Part shown: positions 38,569-42,138 of the stretch, one piece after another | Layout: each line of letters starts with the position of its first letter | How positions within the stretch are numbered: the first letter of the stretch is position 1 | Assembly: GCA_017854795.1 (NCBI GenBank) | Contig: JAFMHB010000011.1 | Span: 43,131 to 85,268 of the forward strand | Source of the DNA: Candidatus Nanopelagicales bacterium | GTDB lineage: Bacteria > Actinomycetota > Actinomycetes > S36-B12 | Direction of reading: 5' to 3' | Length of the DNA stretch: 42,138 nt | Translations under genes and position numbers: made by a program | The notes under the pieces: model-generated | Seen by the model: the letters and a program-made list of their open reading frames with translations, nothing else | The model's database searches: none | Told to the model about the DNA's origin: nothing

Positions 38569-40729
38569 TGATCAAACCTTCACCGGATTTGGCCTTATTA
38601 ACCAGCCATGCACTGGGCTCGAATCGCTCACCATAAGTGGCTGCGAGTTCTTGGGCGCGTGCGACGAACCCGGCAAGTCCACCTTCATAGTTACTGATGA
38701 ACTGAGCAGGACCACCCGTGGAAGGGGGGAAGCCGATTCCAAAGATTCCACCGATATTCGCACTTGCAGTATCGGTGAGCACGCCTTCTTCAATGCATTT
38801 CGCCGTTTCCAAAGCCATGATGAACCGGTAACGGTCTTGCATATCCGCCATTGGGTACTGCGTTCCAGTAGTGAAGTGTTCGCGAATACCCGGCCACAGA
38901 GTTTTTGGTGAACCATCCGTTGGGTAGTCGTAGAAACCTGCACCTGCGGCTCGACCTTTACGTCCAAACTCGTTGGCCATCCGGTCAATTACGTCTGCTC
39001 CCACTTCACTGGGGAGTTGGGTTCCCTCTGCTTCGGCGGCCTTCAGTGCTTCTGCGCGAATATGTTGGGTGAGGGTCAGGGAAACTTCGTCCAACATGGC
39101 GAGGGGTGGCGCAGGGAAACCGCCCTGGGTTGCGGCACGCTCGATTGTCATGGGGTCAACGCCTTCACCAACCATTGCGACACCTTCACTGATGAGTGTG
39201 CCAAATACTCGGCTGGTGTAAAAACCACGGCTGTCATTAACAACGATAGGAATTTTGCGAATCTGTTGCACGATATCAATTGCGCGAGCAACGGTTTCAT
39301 CGGACGTTTCGGCGCCTTTAATAATTTCAACCAATTTCATTTTGTCTACCGGTGAGAAGAAATGCAGACCGATGAAGTCCTTGGGGCGTGGAACGTTGTG
39401 GGCCAGTCCAGTGATGGGCAGCGTTGACGTGTTGGAGCACAGCAGGCAGTCATCGGAAATGAACTCGAGTGCTTCAGCGAATACTTTGGCTTTGAGGTTT
39501 GCGTCTTCGAAGACAGCCTCGATCAAGGCGTCAATGCCAACAAGATCTGATGCAGACTCAGTTGGTGTGATGCGTGCCAAGATTTCATCGCGTTTGACTT
39601 CGGTCATGCGACCGCGCTCAACCGCTTTGGTGAGCAACTTCTCCGAATGAGCTTTGCCCTTTTCGGCAGCAGCCATGGAAATGTCTTTCAAGACAACTTC
39701 CATGCCAGCGCGAGCGCACTCGTATGCGATTCCTGCGCCCATCATGCCTGCGCCAAGGATTCCCACCTTGGAAACTACTCGCTTGTCGTAACCAGCGGGA
39801 CGAAGTGAGTCACCCGTGAGGCTCTGCAGATCAAAGAAGAACGCTTGGATCATGTTGGTGGAGATTGGACCCGTGGCAAGGTCGGCGAAGTAGCGTGACT
39901 CGATCCGACTTGCAGTGTCGAAGTCAACTTGCGCGCCTTCAATTGCAACGGACATGATCGCTTTTGGTGCTGGCATGTCGGCGCCCTTGAGTTGCTTGCG
40001 CAGGTTGGCCGGGAATGCAGGCAGGTTTGCAGCAAAAGCTGGGGTGCTCGGTGTACCGCCAGGGATTTTGTAACCCTTGACATCCCATGGAGCCACCCGG
40101 GCTGCTTCATTGTCTTTGTTCTCGATCAACCACTGGCGTGCTGCAGGGAGTAGTTCCTCGCGGGTTGCAACGAGTTGATCAACTAAACCTTTTTCTTTTG
40201 CCTTGGCTGGCTTGTAACGCTGACCTTGAAGTAACCAGTCCAGCAGAGCAGATGCAATTCCCAGTTTGCGAACTGTGCGAGTGACTCCTCCTGCGCCAGG
40301 TAGGAGCCCCAGGGTTACTTCGGGCAGACCAATTTCCGTCTTGTTGTCATCGATTGCGATTCGGTGGTTGCACGCGAGAGCAAGTTCAAGGCCACCACCG
40401 AGTGCTGCGCCATTAATTGCAGCGACCACAGGTCGAGGAAATTTTTCAATGCGGCGAAGTAACGCTTTGATTCCTTCAACCTGCTCGAAAACCTGGGCCG
40501 CGTTCTCAGGTCCAACACTGATCAATGACTTGAGGTCACCACCGGCGAAGAAAGTCTTCTTGCCACTGGCCACAATCACGCCGGTGATCGAGTCGACTTC
40601 GGACTCGAGGCGATCAAGGGTTTCACCAAGACTTTGCGAGAACAATTCGTTCATCGTGTTCGCGCCAGCGTTCGGGTCATTAATTGTTAGCGTGACAATT
40701 CCGTCATTATCTTTTTCATAAGAAATCAT
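38561..40729 (-). CDS. fadB: Fatty-acid oxidation multifunctional protein: enoyl-CoA hydratase / 3-hydroxyacyl-CoA dehydrogenase
   Basis: 722 residues, the usual FadB/FadJ length. The hydratase/isomerase domain (1-~190) has FAGGDLKSLISVG (oxyanion hole) and AAINGAALGGGLELALACNHRIA with the catalytic Glu region IGLPEVTLGLLPGAGGVTR. The NAD-binding domain starts at VSKVGILGAGMMGAGIAYECARAGMEVVLKD (GxGxxG); LLCSNTSTLPITGLA and FIGLHFFSPVDKMKLVEIIKG hold the dehydrogenase Ser/His region, and SRGFYTSRVFGTLI starts the C-terminal helical domains. It performs the second and third steps of beta-oxidation, with the thiolase upstream completing the cycle. AAAGGA precedes the ATG. Confidence 0.96.
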   Translation of the reverse strand: MISYEKDNDGIVTLTINDPNAGANTMNELFSQSLGETLDRLESEVDSITGVIVASGKKTFFAGGDLKSLISVGPENAAQVFEQVEGIKALLRRIEKFPRPVVAAINGAALGGGLELALACNHRIAIDDNKTEIGLPEVTLGLLPGAGGVTRTVRKLGIASALLDWLLQGQRYKPAKAKEKGLVDQLVATREELLPAARQWLIENKDNEAARVAPWDVKGYKIPGGTPSTPAFAANLPAFPANLRKQLKGADMPAPKAIMSVAIEGAQVDFDTASRIESRYFADLATGPISTNMIQAFFFDLQSLTGDSLRPAGYDKRVVSKVGILGAGMMGAGIAYECARAGMEVVLKDISMAAAEKGKAHSEKLLTKAVERGRMTEVKRDEILARITPTESASDLVGIDALIEAVFEDANLKAKVFAEALEFISDDCLLCSNTSTLPITGLAHNVPRPKDFIGLHFFSPVDKMKLVEIIKGAETSDETVARAIDIVQQIRKIPIVVNDSRGFYTSRVFGTLISEGVAMVGEGVDPMTIERAATQGGFPAPPLAMLDEVSLTLTQHIRAEALKAAEAEGTQLPSEVGADVIDRMANEFGRKGRAAGAGFYDYPTDGSPKTLWPGIREHFTTGTQYPMADMQDRYRFIMALETAKCIEEGVLTDTASANIGGIFGIGFPPSTGGPAQFISNYEGGLAGFVARAQELAATYGERFEPSAWLVNKAKSGEGLISD

Positions 40730-40744
40730 GATTAGTCCTTTATC

Positions 40745-41989
40745 TCAGATACGTTCAACGATTGTTGCGATTCCCATGCCGCCACCAACACAGAGTGTGG
40801 CGAGGCCGTAACGGCCGCCGGTGCGTTCAAGTTCGTCCACCAATGTTCCCAAAATCATTGCGCCCGTTGCACCGAGTGGGTGACCCATGGCGATCGATCC
40901 GCCGTTGGGGTTGATTTTTTCATCAGGGATTTTGAGTTCATTTTGCAAGCGCAATGCAACGGATGCGAAGGCTTCATTAATTTCGACAATGTCCATGTCG
41001 TCGGCGCTGAGGCCAGCTTTGGCGAGTGCCTTGCGGCTGGCAGGTGCTGGGCCGGTCAACATGATTGTTGGCTCAGAACCAACAACTGCCATGCTGACGA
41101 TTCGCGCGCGAGGGGTGAGCCCCATGTCTCGACCGGCTTGTTCGTTCCCAATGAGCACAAGTGCAGCGCCGTCAACAATTCCTGATGAATTGCCAGCGTG
41201 ATGAACGTGGTTAATTGCGTCAACGTTTGTGTACACCTCAAGTGCAACAGAATCAAAGCCACCATGTTCGCCCATCATGGCAAATGACGGTTTCAATGAT
41301 GACAGGGATTCAAGTGTTGTTCCGCGGCGAATAAATTCGTCGTGATCCAGAATTGTTAAGCCATTGCGGTCTTTCACGGCAACAATCGAGCGATTAAATC
41401 GTCCTTCATCCCATGCGCGTGAAGCCTTTTCTTGGGACCACACGGCAAAACGATCAACGTCTTCGCGGCTGTAGCCGTCAATGGTGGCAATGAGGTCGGC
41501 ACCAATTCCTTGTGGAACAAAGTTGACGTCAAATGCTGTTTGCGGGTCCAGTGCCATAGCGCCACCGTCAGATCCCATTGGAATTCGTGACATGGACTCA
41601 ACACCACCAGCAATAATCATGTCTTCCATACCCGAACGAATTCGAGCGGCCGCTTGGTTCACCGATTCAAGCCCTGAAGCGCAGAAGCGATTGAGCTGCA
41701 CTCCGGCAACACTTTCGGGCATGCCGGCAACCATGGCAGCCGTCTTTGCAATGTCAGCACCTTGATCACCAACTGGTGTAACGCAACCGAGGACTACGTC
41801 GTCGACTCGCTGCGGGTCGTATCCCTTATTCCGCTTGGGTAGCTCTTCAAGGAGTGCGGCGACAAGGTCGACCGGCTTCACTTCATAGAGCGATCCACCT
41901 GGCTTGCCTTTCCCACGTGGCGTACGCACGGTGTCATAGATAAATGCTTCGTTTATAGATGATCCGGAAACTGAGCTGGGTGCAGACAT
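40745..41989 (-). CDS. fadA: Acetyl-CoA C-acyltransferase (3-ketoacyl-CoA thiolase)
   Basis: 414 residues, typical for degradative thiolases. Active-site motifs are intact: [18 protein letters not shown] with the acyl-accepting Cys, [31 protein letters not shown] with His, and [14 protein letters not shown] with the second Cys. It cleaves 3-ketoacyl-CoA with CoA to shortened acyl-CoA plus acetyl-CoA, as the partner of the FadB-like protein 15 nt downstream. AAGGAG lies about ten nt before ATG 41989. As first gene of the operon it follows directly on the palindromic operator at 42036. Confidence 0.95.
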   Translation of the reverse strand: MSAPSSVSGSSINEAFIYDTVRTPRGKGKPGGSLYEVKPVDLVAALLEELPKRNKGYDPQRVDDVVLGCVTPVGDQGADIAKTAAMVAGMPESVAGVQLNRFCASGLESVNQAAARIRSGMEDMIIAGGVESMSRIPMGSDGGAMALDPQTAFDVNFVPQGIGADLIATIDGYSREDVDRFAVWSQEKASRAWDEGRFNRSIVAVKDRNGLTILDHDEFIRRGTTLESLSSLKPSFAMMGEHGGFDSVALEVYTNVDAINHVHHAGNSSGIVDGAALVLIGNEQAGRDMGLTPRARIVSMAVVGSEPTIMLTGPAPASRKALAKAGLSADDMDIVEINEAFASVALRLQNELKIPDEKINPNGGSIAMGHPLGATGAMILGTLVDELERTGGRYGLATLCVGGGMGIATIVERI

Positions 41990-42035
41990 GATCGAGGGCT
42001 CCTTACGGAAGAGCGAGAGGTTGACTACCTAGTTT

Positions 42036-42053
42036 ACTATACAATTGTATAGT
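42036..42053. promoter_or_regulatory. Perfect 18-bp palindrome in the divergent beta-oxidation promoter
   Basis: ACTATACAATTGTATAGT is a complete palindrome. It contains TATAGT-type -10 elements on both strands, so a bound repressor would shut both directions. Size and symmetry fit a TetR-type regulator of fatty acid degradation that responds to acyl-CoA. The site is 47 nt from the thiolase start and 48 nt from the opposite gene. Confidence 0.75.
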
Positions 42054-42100
42054 CCAAACAGATTTTGTCCATAGTTGAGTTTCTGTTGAAAGGTTGAACA

Positions 42101-42138
42101 TTGCCCGAAGCCGTTGCCCGTGAGCGGATTCGCCTGGT
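42101..42138 (+). CDS. 5' end of a divergent gene, possibly the regulator (partial)
   Basis: TTG at 42101 has GAAAGG seven nt upstream and opens a frame reading MPEAVARERIRL before the window ends. Only 12 residues are visible, basic and helical in character, as in many DNA-binding regulators, but not enough to assign a family. Position opposite a palindrome-controlled operon makes a transcriptional regulator the first guess. Confidence 0.45.
   Translation, partial: MPEAVARERIRL

Noticed and set aside
38444-38911. 155-residue open frame on the plus strand
   Set aside because: Spans the junction of two well-supported minus-strand genes and has no promoter or ribosome site.
1-42138. tRNA, rRNA, riboswitch or transposase genes
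   Set aside because: No cloverleaf, conserved rRNA stretch, riboswitch core or transposase motif was recognised by eye; a covariance-model search would be needed to exclude small RNAs.

Overview
The window looks like a chromosomal segment of an actinobacterium (Actinomycetota); I would not name a genus. The evidence is a mycoredoxin-type CGDC glutaredoxin, a MenJ-like menaquinone reductase, DUF4012-type and SHOCT-domain proteins, frequent GTG/TTG starts, and a recurrent TANNNT hexamer exactly 6-7 nt upstream of start codons, which is the signature of leaderless actinobacterial transcription. Base composition appears close to 50% GC, so this is not a high-GC streptomycete. No rRNA, tRNA, CRISPR array, insertion sequence or integrase was seen.

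Region 1 (1-26350) is a large cell-surface polysaccharide locus. It holds GDP-mannose 4,6-dehydratase and a diverged tandem paralog, dTDP-4-dehydrorhamnose 3,5-epimerase, seven glycosyltransferases (one cut by the window edge), a Wzm/Wzt ABC exporter, a polyprenyl-phosphate sugar-1-phosphate transferase and a methyltransferase. Embedded in it is a less familiar envelope module: a tandem pair of exported glycoside-hydrolase-like proteins (one secreted, one lipoprotein, with overlapping reading frames), a DUF4012-like protein, a large polytopic membrane protein, and a secreted protein joining repeats of FG-GAP/VCBS appearance to an alpha-helical C-terminal domain. A secreted Ig-like-repeat protein lies in the opposite direction. 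The likely sequence is: nucleotide sugars (GDP-6-deoxyhexose, dTDP-rhamnose) are made; the first sugar is put on undecaprenyl phosphate; glycosyltransferases extend the chain; Wzm/Wzt exports it; the exported proteins anchor, trim or display it.

Region 2 (26351-28948) holds an AbiEi-like orphan protein bordered by many short tandem repeats and a 481-bp non-coding stretch, followed by GDP-L-fucose synthase, the partner of the distant gmd.

Region 3 (28949-33935) has two small ABM-fold proteins and an azoreductase behind a perfect operator-like palindrome (probably quinone stress), then convergent genes for a MenJ-like reductase, a Kef-type antiporter and an EamA transporter.

Region 4 (33936-36552) is a thiol-redox/metal island. 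A perfect CsoR-like palindrome lies between the -35 and -10 of a 38-codon Cys-rich micro-ORF. A 40-codon zinc-ribbon micro-ORF follows, coupled by a GTGA overlap to a mycoredoxin-like gene. Then come a SHOCT protein, a TlpA-like lipoprotein and CcdA.

Region 5 (36521-42138) is a fatty-acid beta-oxidation operon on the minus strand (thiolase, FadB-like fusion, short CoA-transferase III, acyl-CoA dehydrogenase). An 18-bp perfect palindrome sits in its divergent promoter, and the 5' end of the opposite gene, perhaps its regulator, is cut off by the window edge.
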